Assembly (NCBI GenBank): GCA_025769875.1
Contig: JAGFNK010000008.1
Location: 248,001-312,000 of the forward strand
Reading direction: 5' to 3'
Origin: Russula earlei
Taxonomy: Eukaryota; Basidiomycota; Agaricomycetes; Russulales; Russulaceae
DNA length: 64,000 nt
Shown: one piece after another, positions 37,853-48,301 of the stretch
Layout of the letters: every line of letters begins with the position of its first letter
How positions within the stretch are numbered: position 1 is the first letter of the stretch
Notes under the pieces: model-generated
Database searches by the model: none
What the model was told of the DNA's origin: nothing
What the model saw: only the letters and a program-made list of their open reading frames with translations
Position numbers and translations under genes: made by a program

Positions 37853-38575
37853 ATGCTTTCGACCCGTCTCGCAGCAGCGCGTCTGCTGCGCCCAGCCATC
37901 GCCCGCCTTTCGTCCTCCACCACCTCATCTGCTGCGACTTCCACCGCCTCTTCGTCAGGGGTGCCAACAGAGGCCAAGCCCATCCCCGCCGTCGTCCCGC
38001 AGTCTCCGAACCGCGCCGCGACGTGGTCGACGAGCCAGCGCCCGCGCCCGGCAGGTCAGTCGGGCCCGCGCTTCGAGCAGACCGTTATGGAACTACAACC
38101 GAACCCCCTCAGCGCGATGGAGCTCATCGCCAACGAGCCCGTCCGCCTTGTCCACGGTCGCAAGGCCGTCTGTGACGGTGGTAAGCATGCTGCCCCCCCC
38201 CTTTTTTTTTTACGAGCCAAACCCTCCGAAGTGGAAAAGCGTTCTGATTCTTCCTTCCTTCCTCGGGGTTTGTCTTGAAGGCATTGGACCACTCGGCCAT
38301 CCCAAGATCTACATCAATTTGGTACGGTCCCTTTTCTGTTCAAAGCCGAACGCTTAGGATAGGGATGCTCACACTTTCTCGGCAGGACAAGCGCGGCCCT
38401 CATTCATGCGGGTAAGTCGACGTACGTTTGACCGCTTTGCCAAAACTGACGCAGGCTTCCCAAATGCAGTTATTGGTCCGTTTGTATTTCCCTTGTGGTT
38501 TCTTCCCTTTTACTCACCGTATGTGACAGCGGCCTCCGTTTCGAGCAGGCTCCCCATCACGGGCACGATCACTAG
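37853..38575 (+). CDS. NDUFS6: NADH dehydrogenase Fe-S protein 6-like zinc subunit of complex I
   Basis: A small mitochondrial complex I subunit (NDUFS6/NUMM, zf-CHCC) needed for a late step of assembly of the peripheral arm. Exons 37853-38180, 38281-38321, 38386-38411, 38470-38475 and 38530-38575 total 447 bases, 148 residues. The N-terminus (MLSTRLAAARLLRPAIARLS) is an Arg/Ala/Ser-rich presequence. The zinc site is exact only in the spliced form: C-x8-H-x14-C-x2-C, read from VCDGGIGPLGHPKIYINL, then DKRGPHSCGYCGLRFEQ, with a His-rich end (APHHGHDH). The last cysteine codon is split between a six-base exon and the final exon. ATG 37853 is the first in the presequence frame with a plausible leader. 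It is transcribed away from HSP104 with 223 bases between the starts. Confidence 0.92.
38470..38475 (+). other. NDUFS6: Six-base microexon of NDUFS6
   Basis: Sequence TTATTG flanked by acceptor aaatgcag and donor gtccgt. The upstream intron (38412-38469) has a CTGAC branch-like site; the downstream intron is 38476-38529. It supplies the Tyr codon and part of Gly and Cys codons of CGYC. Skipping it keeps the frame but loses the second Cys of the CxxC pair. Confidence 0.85.
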
Positions 38576-39185
38576 GCACGTAGAATGTACTTAATACCCG
38601 TAAAGAAGCATGTGGTACGGTTTGCAGTACGACTTCATTAAGCTTCATTCTCATCGCTGGCATCGAATCATCCATGCCAGAAGTTGCAGGCATTCGTCTG
38701 CTATTCGCGCACAACGATCGAAGATTAACTGTTTTTTTCTCTCTCGATGCACCCGACTGCACCTGCCGCCGGAGGACCTAAGAATACATGGTCTACTAAC
38801 ACTAGCTCGTAGCCAGGCAAAAGTACTATGCAGATATAAAGTACTGCTAATAAAAACCTGCCGGCAAGAGTGCATCTTGAACGAACGAAGGGAGGATTAG
38901 CGCAAGAATAAGGATGCGAGCAAAATAATGAACAAAAGGCAGATTTACGAGAACAGGAGCGAGGACGAGGAGAGACTGGAATGAGCGTGACTTGGATGAA
39001 AATGCGGCTGGATGAGCTTGTGAGTGTGTGGTGTAGATTCCTGGGATAAGATGGCAGCAAGGTCGTTCTCATAGGATAGGGAGCGCGCGTAGTATAAATA
39101 GATGGTGGATGAGCGTATGCGATGAATGGGCTGAAGGGACAAACAACAGTGCAGGTGATCAATAAAACAACAAGCGTGGAAAAAA

Positions 39186-42100
39186 TCAACAAAATTCCTC
39201 GTCCGGGGTCGAAAACGATATGGGCGAAAGAGGTGCGTGTTCCCTGTTGGCAACCGCATCAAGACGAGAAAAGGGTGGCAAGGCAGGCGTCGAAGGCGAG
39301 CGCTTCAAAGACAGCTTCAGTGATGGACGCGACGGCTATGAGAACCAAGCAAGGTAAGCCGCACGCTCCCCACATGCCAGCCGAAAATAACTTACAACTT
39401 TGAAAATCGGGTTGATAGCCGACTTTGGCGCAGTCAAGCCGGGACTAGGAGAAAGTCCATCCACACGCCCGCCGTACGGTAATTCGTCTGTTGGCGACGG
39501 GACCGAGAGATGCGAAAGTCTTGACTGCGGCAGGCTCTCATCAGCGCTATCTTGGTGTAAGGTTCGCCATGATCCTGCAGGCGACAGGCTAAGAGTGTGA
39601 AATGGGGGCGGAGATCCAAGATCAGAAAGGGAGCTTGAGCCTATCGATGCTTGGTGATGGCCAACAGAAACAGACGGATCAGATGCGCCTGAGATGGAAA
39701 AACTGTCAAATTGGCCAAGTGGAGACGATGAGCATGTTTCGCGAATGGAGCTGAATAGGGTGGCATGGGTGCGTAAGGAAGGGCCAGGATCGCTGTCGTT
39801 TGTCGCAAAAGATATCACAGACATCGCGGGACCGTTTTGAAGGTCAGAGGACGACATTGAGTGGTCGTCATCGAACTCGCGCTTGCGCGCCTTTGCCACT
39901 CGTTCGTATGGCCCCAAACCCGGCCCAGCGTTCCCGTGAGCGGGGCGATCGCGGATAGGTCCTCCGCCGTTATACAGTTTATTGTGCTCTGCCGAAACGA
40001 TAAAGCGTGACGTGTCTTGGGGATTGACCAAGTGCGCATGGGATTGCCACTTCCACTCGAGTTCCTGCTTCGTTTGCGCCTCCATAATGATCTGGTTGCG
40101 ATTCTGCATAACGGCCCGGGATTGGTCTTGTTGCGCCTTTTTCCTCTGAGCGCGCCGTTGCATTTCTGCCTCCCGTACCATACGTGCCGCCTCTTTCTTT
40201 ATCTTCTTGGGATCCTTCGGTGGAGGAACCGCGGCGATAGAAGATGGAACTTCTGGTAACGAACGACTATCCGTGCTTGAGGACTGCGATCGTTTAAGAG
40301 ATGGCGTATTGCTCTGGTTTTGCAATGCGTTCAGTGATTCGTCCACAGAAGGCAAGTGATTCTTGTCGCCGTTGCCGAACATGCCACCAAGTCCAGGCCA
40401 CCTCTGCTTTCGGAGCGGCAGAGACGGTGTTTTATGCAACTTCGAAGCAGATGCTGACACGTCATGGGGAACGCCGTTATGCACCGCATCAGGTTCATCA
40501 GGGAGCCGCGGCGGGAATTCTTGAACCATAGGAGATGTAGCGGTGTCCATGGGCCGAGTAGGGAGAGCGACTTCCTCGGGAATATCTCCATTGCGGGGAC
40601 GTCTGCATGCTGTCCCAGTCACTTTGCACGTTTGGCGAAGGTTCTGCGCTTGGGTACGATGAGGCAGATGACTCTGTTGTTATGTGTGGTAACGGGAGCG
40701 GATAATGAGGCTTAGGGCAAGCAAGATTCGCATATTGGGGGTCTGCCGAGTCATATGGAGGGAACAAGGATCGTCGATGTGAAGATGATGATTCAAGAAT
40801 ACCAGCGAGCTGGGATGATAGGTGGGAGGGTGGCCGCTGGACGACACGAGGGGAGCTTGTGAATTGAGAAACGGGGGTAGAAAGGCCGGTAGAGTGGCCC
40901 GACAAGGAGGTAGAGACGGAGAGAGCGGGGGGGATGTGGCGAAACCTTTCTACGGCGTCGAGGAGGTAGGGATGCTCGAGACAATCGAGGCTTGTCAAAC
41001 GAGCGGCGGGGTCAAACTTGAGGAGGTCGGCGATGCACTCGATGAGCCTCGGAGGGACTGAGGGATCGAAGAGGGAAACGAAGTCTTTTGGCTGGATCTT
41101 GGAAGAGTGAGAAGGGTGACTAGGGGAACGTGGATGGCAAGCAACTAACCTTTTGGAATGTGAAGCCAAAGTTATCCCTGGCCATTTGCACACCTCCTGC
41201 CCATCTCCCGCCTCCGATCTGCTTCCCTCGTTCGTCCGAGTATGTCTCACAAGGATCACCAAGAACCTGAGTTATCAAGTAGAGCTGGTCAGCTTCCTTC
41301 TTTCCAGGGAACATGGGCCTCAGGTTGACGAGTTCGGCCATGATCGTGCCTAGAGCCCACATGTCGACCGGGTTTGAGTAGTCTCTGCTCTTAAGCAGAA
41401 CCTCTGGTGCGCGATACCATCGAGTCGAGACATATTCAGTGTACGGTGGTTTGCTCCGAGTCTCACGAGCTAGACCAAAATCGGCAAGCTTGACTAAGAC
41501 CTTGACGTCCTGCTCAGGAGGGGCGTCGGGTGACGCGGTCGGAGACAAGTTGGGGTATGAGTGGTGCCCGGTGGTTGTCACGAGGATGTTTTCCGGTTTC
41601 ATGTCGCGATGGAAGTAACCCGAAGCATGAATGTGATGTAAACCCTGGACGATCTGACGAAAGATGGAGGCGACGAGACCGCCAGCGAAAGGACGACGAC
41701 CGTGGCGAGACTTGATGAGCTGATATAGATGCCCCTCCATGGGTTCAAATACAAAGTAGAGCTCCTTGGTCTCCGGAAGAAGAAAAGAATCGTACAAGGG
41801 TATGATGTTCGGATGAGGGGGTATTACGAGTAATGCCTATTAATTTTTTTTTTTTGTTGGTTCGAACAAGCCGAAGCGCGCGGAAGGCAATTAGGCGATG
41901 AACGAGCCGAGTAATAGAGGACGGGCGCGCACCTCGAGTTCCTTGAGCTTTCTGCACTCTTCCCAGCCGCCTTCCCACTTTTTTTTCATGCGCTTGACGG
42001 CGACGAGACGCATATTCGGTATATTCGCATACTCTGGTCTGTGACCGACGACGGATTGCATCGCGGACATGGGTGTATTGGGGGGTAGGGGCCCATGCCA

Positions 42101-42372
42101 ATCGCAGAGCCAGACCGTACCAAAGGAGCCATCTCCGAACGCCTTGATGGGGGTAAAGGAACGTACCGAAGCTGTGAGAAGGGAGGTAAGGGTTGATGGA
42201 GAGAACAAGGCGAAATGGGAGACGGTCACGGACAGCTCTGTGCGCTCCCATATCGCGCGCCTGTGGGGGTGATGTGGAAGGCGGGGATTGCGACGGCGGT
42301 GAAGGGCTCCTTCGGTGCGGGGACGTTGGTTGGACGATGAGCATGGCCTTGTTGGACATGTTGTTGGGACAT
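39186..42372 (-). CDS. CRK1: Crk1/Ime2-like protein kinase (RCK/MAK family)
   Basis: A Ser/Thr kinase of the Ime2-MAK-ICK group. The Gly loop is [15 protein letters not shown] (42140), the ATP lysine is in [20 protein letters not shown] (41990), the catalytic loop [11 protein letters not shown] (41600), the DFG motif LADFGLARE (41480), and the activation loop [16 protein letters not shown] has the dual TEY site of Ustilago Crk1 and yeast Ime2. In smuts Crk1 links morphogenesis and nutrient signals; in yeast Ime2 drives meiosis. The non-kinase C-terminal half is long, Ser/Pro-rich, with a basic helix ([20 protein letters not shown]). The last exon, after an intron at about 39396-39347, reads [20 protein letters not shown] and ends at 39186. 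Start 42372 ([14 protein letters not shown]) is the first ATG after a low-complexity leader; an in-frame ATG further upstream cannot be excluded. Confidence 0.9.
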
Positions 42373-43238
42373 GATCTGAGTATGTTGCGCATTGCCCTGC
42401 TGTGCGATTTGAGGAGGAAGAGGAGGTAGAGCCAGAGCGAGGGAGGATGCTATAGGGGCATACGCACGGGAGGAGAGGGGGGGGGAGGGAGGGGAGGAGG
42501 TGGGGAAAAGGAAAGGGGGGACGATGACGGAGGAGGTTGGAGGAGAAATAATGGAAGGGAAGAAGGGAATGGATGGAAGAGACAAGGGCAAGAGGGAAGG
42601 GGGAAAAGGAAAAAGGAAGAGAAGGGAAGAGAGAAGGAGCGAGGCGCGAGTGAGCAGAACAGAACAGAGCCGCGCTCACTCAGTCGCCTAGATGGCCTGC
42701 CCCGCGGCAAGGTAAGTATATGCTGTCCATCTCGTGCGTCTGACCCCACTCTGATCCCAATTATCATTATTTTTTTTTTTGACCACCACCCACCGGTATT
42801 CACCTCATCTCAGATCTCCTTCCCTGCCATTCCCACTTGGGCGGTCACATGGTATGCTGGAATCCCATCTCCTCTCGCGCTAGAAGCCCTTGCATTCCCG
42901 GTCTAACCATCCTTCCGATCGCTCCGACGTCAACTTACTGATGCTCATTCCCTAATCCTCGCTCAAATTCCTGCTTCTCGCGCCGCGCTTACCCTCCGAC
43001 CTGCCTTTTCCGGTCGCCCTTCCCACGTATATGTCAGATCCTCCCCGATGCAGGCTCGACTGATCGCACACATTTAGTAACATACTTCCGTCGATTGGAT
43101 AATATATTTCCATTTCCCGCCATCCGCGTAGATCTGTCTCACGATTCGTTTCAAATACCCACCCAATGTCACCCAACGTGGCTTGCGCACTCCCCCCCAC
43201 AACGACGTCAATCCCTGCCCATTGGCACTAATTACTCG
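42373..43238. other. Purine-rich upstream region of CRK1 with a G-quadruplex motif
   Basis: From about 42410 to 42660 the plus strand is almost all purine (CT-rich on the CRK1 sense strand). At 42477-42505 four G runs (9, 3, 4 and 4 G) are separated by A, A and AGGAGGT, a formal G-quadruplex motif. A T run follows near 42770. No coding feature is supported up to the pyrophosphokinase stop at 43239. Confidence 0.6.
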
Positions 43239-44618
43239 TCAATACGGCACTTCATTGAAGAGCTTTGAAATGCTTTCTCCATAGTGACTCCGTCGAATCA
43301 CCTCGCCCAACACGGGTCCGATATCAATCACCTCGATCTTCTTGCACCTCTTCTGGTTTTCCTCTTGCGGCAACGTGTTGGTGACGATCAGCTTATCCAA
43401 TGCGCTATTCTCCACTGCCTCTAACGCGTTTCCACTCAAAATCCCGTGCGTCACCATTGCAAAAACCTTTTCTATCCCCGCTTCGGCTAGGTGGTGCGCT
43501 GCCAGGCATAGAGTCCCGCACGTATCCGCCATGTCGTCCACCAAGATCCCCACCTTGCCCTTGACTTGCCCGACGAGCACCATCCGTGATACCTCATTTG
43601 CCTTTTTCCGTTCCTTGTGAAATAGCGCAAAGTCGACCCCCAACCGGTCGGCCATTGAGGTAGCCCTACAACGGGTGCACACGATTTCCTTCCGCCCCCG
43701 TTGAATCCCTGCTACATAGCCACGCACCTTTTAGCACCACCTGCATCAGGAGAGACGATAACCAGGTTTGACAGGTCAAAATTCGACCGTATATAGAGTA
43801 TCAGAGATGGCTCCGCATAGAGCTGATGGAGCATATGCCGTCAGACCATCAACGGTATGAGGCGTGCTCCAATCTAAAGACACCAACTTACGCTGCGGCG
43901 CCTCATGATCAGCCACTAAATACGTATTCACATAATTCAACTCACTTGTCAACCGGAACATCGAAGAAACCTTGGATCTGCGATGCGTGTAAATCCATCG
44001 TCTTCCATTCACGGATAGTCATTTCCCGGTCAACAGCAATATCAAAACCAATATCGACAAAACACAGCGTTCAACGATGACTCCTCGGTGTAAAAACGAG
44101 CCTACTCACGATGACGTGATCGCAGCCCGATTTCTGCAGCATGTTTGCCACCAATTTCGCCGTGATCGGTGCACGACTTTTGTCTTTTTTGTCCTGCCGT
44201 GCGTAAGGGAAGAGTGGCACGACTGCGGTGATCCGCTTCGCGCTAGCGATTTTGCAGGCGTGGATCATAATGCAAAGCTCCATCAAGGCCGTATTGATTG
44301 CCCCGCAACCCGTGTTGATGATGTACACGTCGTCCTCGCGCACCGATTCCGCGATGCGAACGTTGGTCTCGCCAATGCCGCTCTGCATCACCTCTGCGCG
44401 CGCGACATGTATCCCAAGCCTGGGGAAAACCTCAGCCAGCCAAACAGAGGGAACGATGCACGATCTTTCTACCGTCTGCAGATAATCGCCGCCAGCTGTG
44501 GGTGACTCGTGCCTTCCCACGAGGACGATGATGTCGATGTCCGTCATAAGCTGACTTGGAACCGTCACCGCGGGAGGGACGCACCAGTGAATATTCGAAT
44601 CCCGCTACCATTCAGCAT
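43239..44618 (-). CDS. PRS: Ribose-phosphate pyrophosphokinase (PRPP synthetase)
   Basis: Makes PRPP from ribose 5-phosphate and ATP for purine, pyrimidine, His and Trp synthesis. Spliced reading: exon 1 44618-44585 ([12 protein letters not shown]), exon 2 44512-44473 ([13 protein letters not shown]), exon 3 44419-44110 (ends [16 protein letters not shown]), exon 4 44001-43946 ([18 protein letters not shown]), a one-base exon at 43892, exon 6 from 43822 ([18 protein letters not shown], then [14 protein letters not shown]), and a last exon ending [12 protein letters not shown]. The ATP/Mg loop [16 protein letters not shown] and the PRPP loop [15 protein letters not shown] are intact. Phrases such as [18 protein letters not shown] place it with the catalytic Prs2/3/4 type rather than the long Prs1/5 type. 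A nearer ATG at 44547 is in the wrong frame. The gene looks intact if the one-base exon is real. Confidence 0.93.
43892..43892 (-). other. PRS: Candidate one-nucleotide exon of the pyrophosphokinase gene
   Basis: Minus strand: exon 4 ends GACAA at 43946, then gtgagt...ctgat...gccgcag (53 bases), a single C, then gtaagt...ctgac...ccatcag (69 bases), then CTCTATGCG. AA + C makes AAC, the conserved Asn of VDNLYAEP. Treating 43945-43823 as one intron gives the wrong frame and a stop within ten codons. Confidence 0.72.
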
Positions 44619-47600
44619 TTTTGACGCACGCGTCAGAAGGAGCTCCGTGAGCTGATTAAAAGGAACGACGGGAGAGAGCAGGACTAGGCTAGGTAAAGCG
44701 TTATGTGAGTGAGTGCGGGCACGCTAGGTGACGCACCCGATAACAGGGGGTTCGGCCCACGCACCTTGTTTTTTTTTTTTTTCCTTCCTTTGTCGCGCCA
44801 CAACTGTCCACTTTTGGAACGGTTTTGGATCTAAAGTATGTTTTGCATTTTGGCGCAAAGTTCCGAATCTTTATCGGGAAAGATGTCAAGCGATACCGGA
44901 CGGGCGGTCCCTCGGGGCCGAATCTGGGTGTCGTTACCAACCGACCGCGCCGCGGGTGGGATCGATCACCCGCCTGGGCGCAACTCGGTCTAGTCGGTCT
45001 TCCTCAACTCGACCCTCCTACCAAGTGAGGTGGAAGTTCCGTGGAACTAGTGGATGACTGACTTCGGCTCTCGGTTATCAGCTGCTGCCTTTCCTAACTT
45101 GTTCGGTTGCAGCGCTGTTGCCAGTTGCCACTACCGCCGAGAAATGACCGTACCGCACGCATATCAGCGAGGAATGAGGCTCGCCAAAAACTCTAACCTG
45201 GTTAGGAGCGCGGGTTTCATACATCTGTCATCGACTTGGCACTTTTGACAAGTCCAGATGAAAAACGCTGTATTGTGGCACCGCGCCTCGAAACCACCCA
45301 ATTACGAGGGTTCTAATGCGAGTGGGTCTAGACGTGCTGCCATTTTGACATTTTGATTTGAAAAACATTATTTATTTCATTTTCATCATGGTTCATACTG
45401 CAGCCTAGCCTCGTGTATTTCCATTCTTTTCCGAAAGTGCCGTCAATCGATGCTGCGTTCGCACACACACGCCATCCGGCCCGGCACACCCCCCGATTCC
45501 AATTCCAGGAATGAGAACCGCAAGCGGCAAGCGAACACTGTCTCTGTTTCTGGTCGAGAGCGCGCGCGGGCTGAGTGGACAAAACAGATCGCATCGCCGA
45601 TCATCCGAATATCTGTTTCGTTTTTGATTGATCAACATCATATAACGGTCGCACGTTCCGGTCAGTCGAGATACGCCGTGCTCCTCTCCCATCGTTCATT
45701 CCACGCATATCTATCACAACGCAAACATTTTCATTGTGGGTTTAAATAGCTGAAGATGAGTGCTGCTGAGGACCGGGAGCGAGCATCATGAACGACCCGT
45801 ATATCGAAGGCGCAAGACGATTGTTCGGTGGCTCGCTGTTTACCGATGGTGGCACCCAAACCCAACAAACTCCCTGACTGACGCATCTGCTTTCCCTCCC
45901 ACCCTTTCCTGTGGTCTGTGGATCATCATCTCACTCACATCGGGGTACACCGCCAGCTGGTGACGCAATTGGAGTGCCCCCGTGATATTACAAACCGGCG
46001 ATGCGTTTGCGCCCGTCAATAAACGGGTACGTAAGCGGCGCCTTTCTCGCTTACCGCCTGACCTTCCCCCGAAGACCCCCCCCCCAATCCCAATTGGAAC
46101 CCCACGCCGTTCCGAACGAATGAAACGAAAAGCGAAACGAACGTCGAGTATGTAACTTAGAAGCGAAGTCACTTTTTTTTTTTTTTTTTTGCGCTGCAAC
46201 CCCGATATGGTACGTGGATATACCGCGACCCTGCACGGGGCGATGGGGCGTCGAGGCTTCGACTTTCCTTCCGACCCCATCGAAGTCATTTGAGTTGGGT
46301 TGGAGGCAGGCAGGCAAGGAAGCGCCAGGCGTTCTCGGGGCGTTCTGATCGCTGTGCATGCAAGCCAAAACAAAACAAACAGAGAGACAAACAGCGCACA
46401 CACACACCTCAGAACTCGCGGCTGCCGTCCCCGATCCCGTCGCACTCGCCAACCGCCACGCCACGCCACGCCACGCCGGCAGGCAGGCAGGTTTCTCGGG
46501 GGCCCCAAGGGTCGGTATGGACCGCCAACCAAACTCTGTCTCTGACGCCGTCCAACCCCAATCCAATCCAAACAACCCTCGATTCGATCGAGGTTTTTTT
46601 TTTTTTGAAAAACGAAGAACAAAAACCGTGCAAATGGCGACCACTTCTTTTTCTTTTTCCTCTTTCCCCTGTCGTCGTTGTCCCATCTTGTTGTTCTTCT
46701 TATTGTTGTTTGTCACTTATTTGTTTGTTCCGGGGCCCGCTTCCACAAGCGCCCAAAGAAACGAGAAGTGGCTCGGCTGGCTGTGGCTTGGAAGCTACGC
46801 CCCAACCCGACCAACCCCCAGTTCACCCGAGGTCAGTCCATACCACGCTAGGATCCACCACTACTCTAACCGTAACCCTTCCCTTCTCCCTCCCTAGCGA
46901 ACGCGGACACCTGCATGCGCTGCCCGCACTCATATGGTTACCGGTAATTCACAACCCACAAACCCTACCTACCCTACATGTATGGGCGCAAAAACAAAGT
47001 TGGCTCCTGCTCCCGCACCTCTCCTCTCCCCCCTCCCCCCGTCCAGCCTTCATTTACTCCCCCCCTCCATCCAACCATTCCTACGCGGGCCCGTGGCAGG
47101 TATGTCCTCTTGACACGTTCTATGGCGCGTTTACCCGCGGGGGGCGATGATGTGTCGGCCCATGCCGTCATGCTTCGATTCCGCACGTCCGCGCCACACG
47201 CCGTAGCGCGCTTGCGCTTTCCTTGTTTTTTTTTTGTCCCTGCGTAATATAATCGTCGTTCGTGAGAAGCACCTGCCGTAAGGGTGCTCGTCCTGGGTCT
47301 GGACATCTCAACGCAGACAAGGCGTCGTCCGACTGGACTGGGTTGGCTTGCCGAGGTTTCCGGCCCCGCCGCTTGTTCTTTTTTTTTTCTTTTTTCCCCC
47401 TAGCAGCTAGTAGCTTTGTTGTTTTCCTTTGCTGGGGTATGTGTCCTCTTGACTCGCTCGCATAGGAAGGAGCCGAGACCATTACCCTCCGACTGTCCTG
47501 AGTCACTCTCGTGGGATCATGGTTGCGGCGTTGGGATGACATTCTCCCCGCCTGGGCAATTTGATTGTGTACAGTAGGAACATCAATCGAAATGATATCT

Positions 47601-48301
47601 GCGTAAGCTTCATTCAAGTCCTTGATCACACTCTAGCGAGAAGCATGTTTCCTGCCTACAACCATACCGAGTCCGCTTTGAGCGAGTTTATTTAGGCAGC
47701 AGCGAAAATCTCGCGTTGGCATGATGCACGTTGCGCATCAAATTGCTGTTCCTGTCAGCGTTACCAACTGTCGGATGGTGCGTTAATCAACTAGAACATT
47801 CCAGAAAGCAGACAAGCACTACGCTACAGAACTACATAACTGCGATAATCAGGAGCGATGTTGTATAGGAGACGACCAAAACGGATGAGAGGCCTAAGCC
47901 GGGAATGATGAGGGAAATTCCTCAACAGCAAATAATAAAGAATGCTGTTGTCACCCTTAAAAAGATGTCGCGATGAATGAAAACAAAAAATGGGCGTAGC
48001 AGTAGGACGGGAGGTGCCCGGGCACTATCAGGTTTCAGGAAACGAAGGCTGTGAAAGATAACGACCACGAAGAAACGTTGTGGAGTGGTGGGACGAACAG
48101 CGGGAAGAGATGGAGGGAAGGGGGCCAACACCGGGCAAGGTAAAGGGAACAGAATAACTTCAATATGGGGGGGGGGGATGCGTACGATCTGGGGTGAACA
48201 GAGTTTACTACTATGTTACAGTCTGCGGCGATCGTCCATATAAGAATAGGAATGAACAGCGCCAGCACACCTTAGAGTTGTGAGGTATAACAATGTCGGG
48301 C
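44619..48301. other. Gene-poor block of 3.7 kb rich in T/A homopolymers
   Basis: Between the pyrophosphokinase start and the DCP2 stop, several frames stay open (45840-47150 on both strands) but their products are low-complexity (KKKKK, FFFF, PPPP), shift across T runs, and lack domains. T runs of about 9-18 bases occur near 44768, 46173-46190 (18 T), 46594, 47225 and 47381. A minus-strand frame near 47630-47520 (IKDLNEAYADIISIDVP) reads like protein but could not be joined to other exons. Both flanking genes are on the minus strand, so the right part may hold the DCP2 3' UTR and the left part the pyrophosphokinase promoter. Confidence 0.5.

Noticed and set aside
44500..44547. Apparent one-base frameshift after ATG 44547 in the PRPP synthetase gene
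   Set aside because: An upstream exon (44618-44585) and an intron ending gggaag at 44513 restore the conserved N-terminus without any indel.
45840..47150. Overlapping open frames of 150-290 codons on both strands
   Set aside because: Products are low-complexity, frames cross T runs, and no splice pattern or domain supports a gene.
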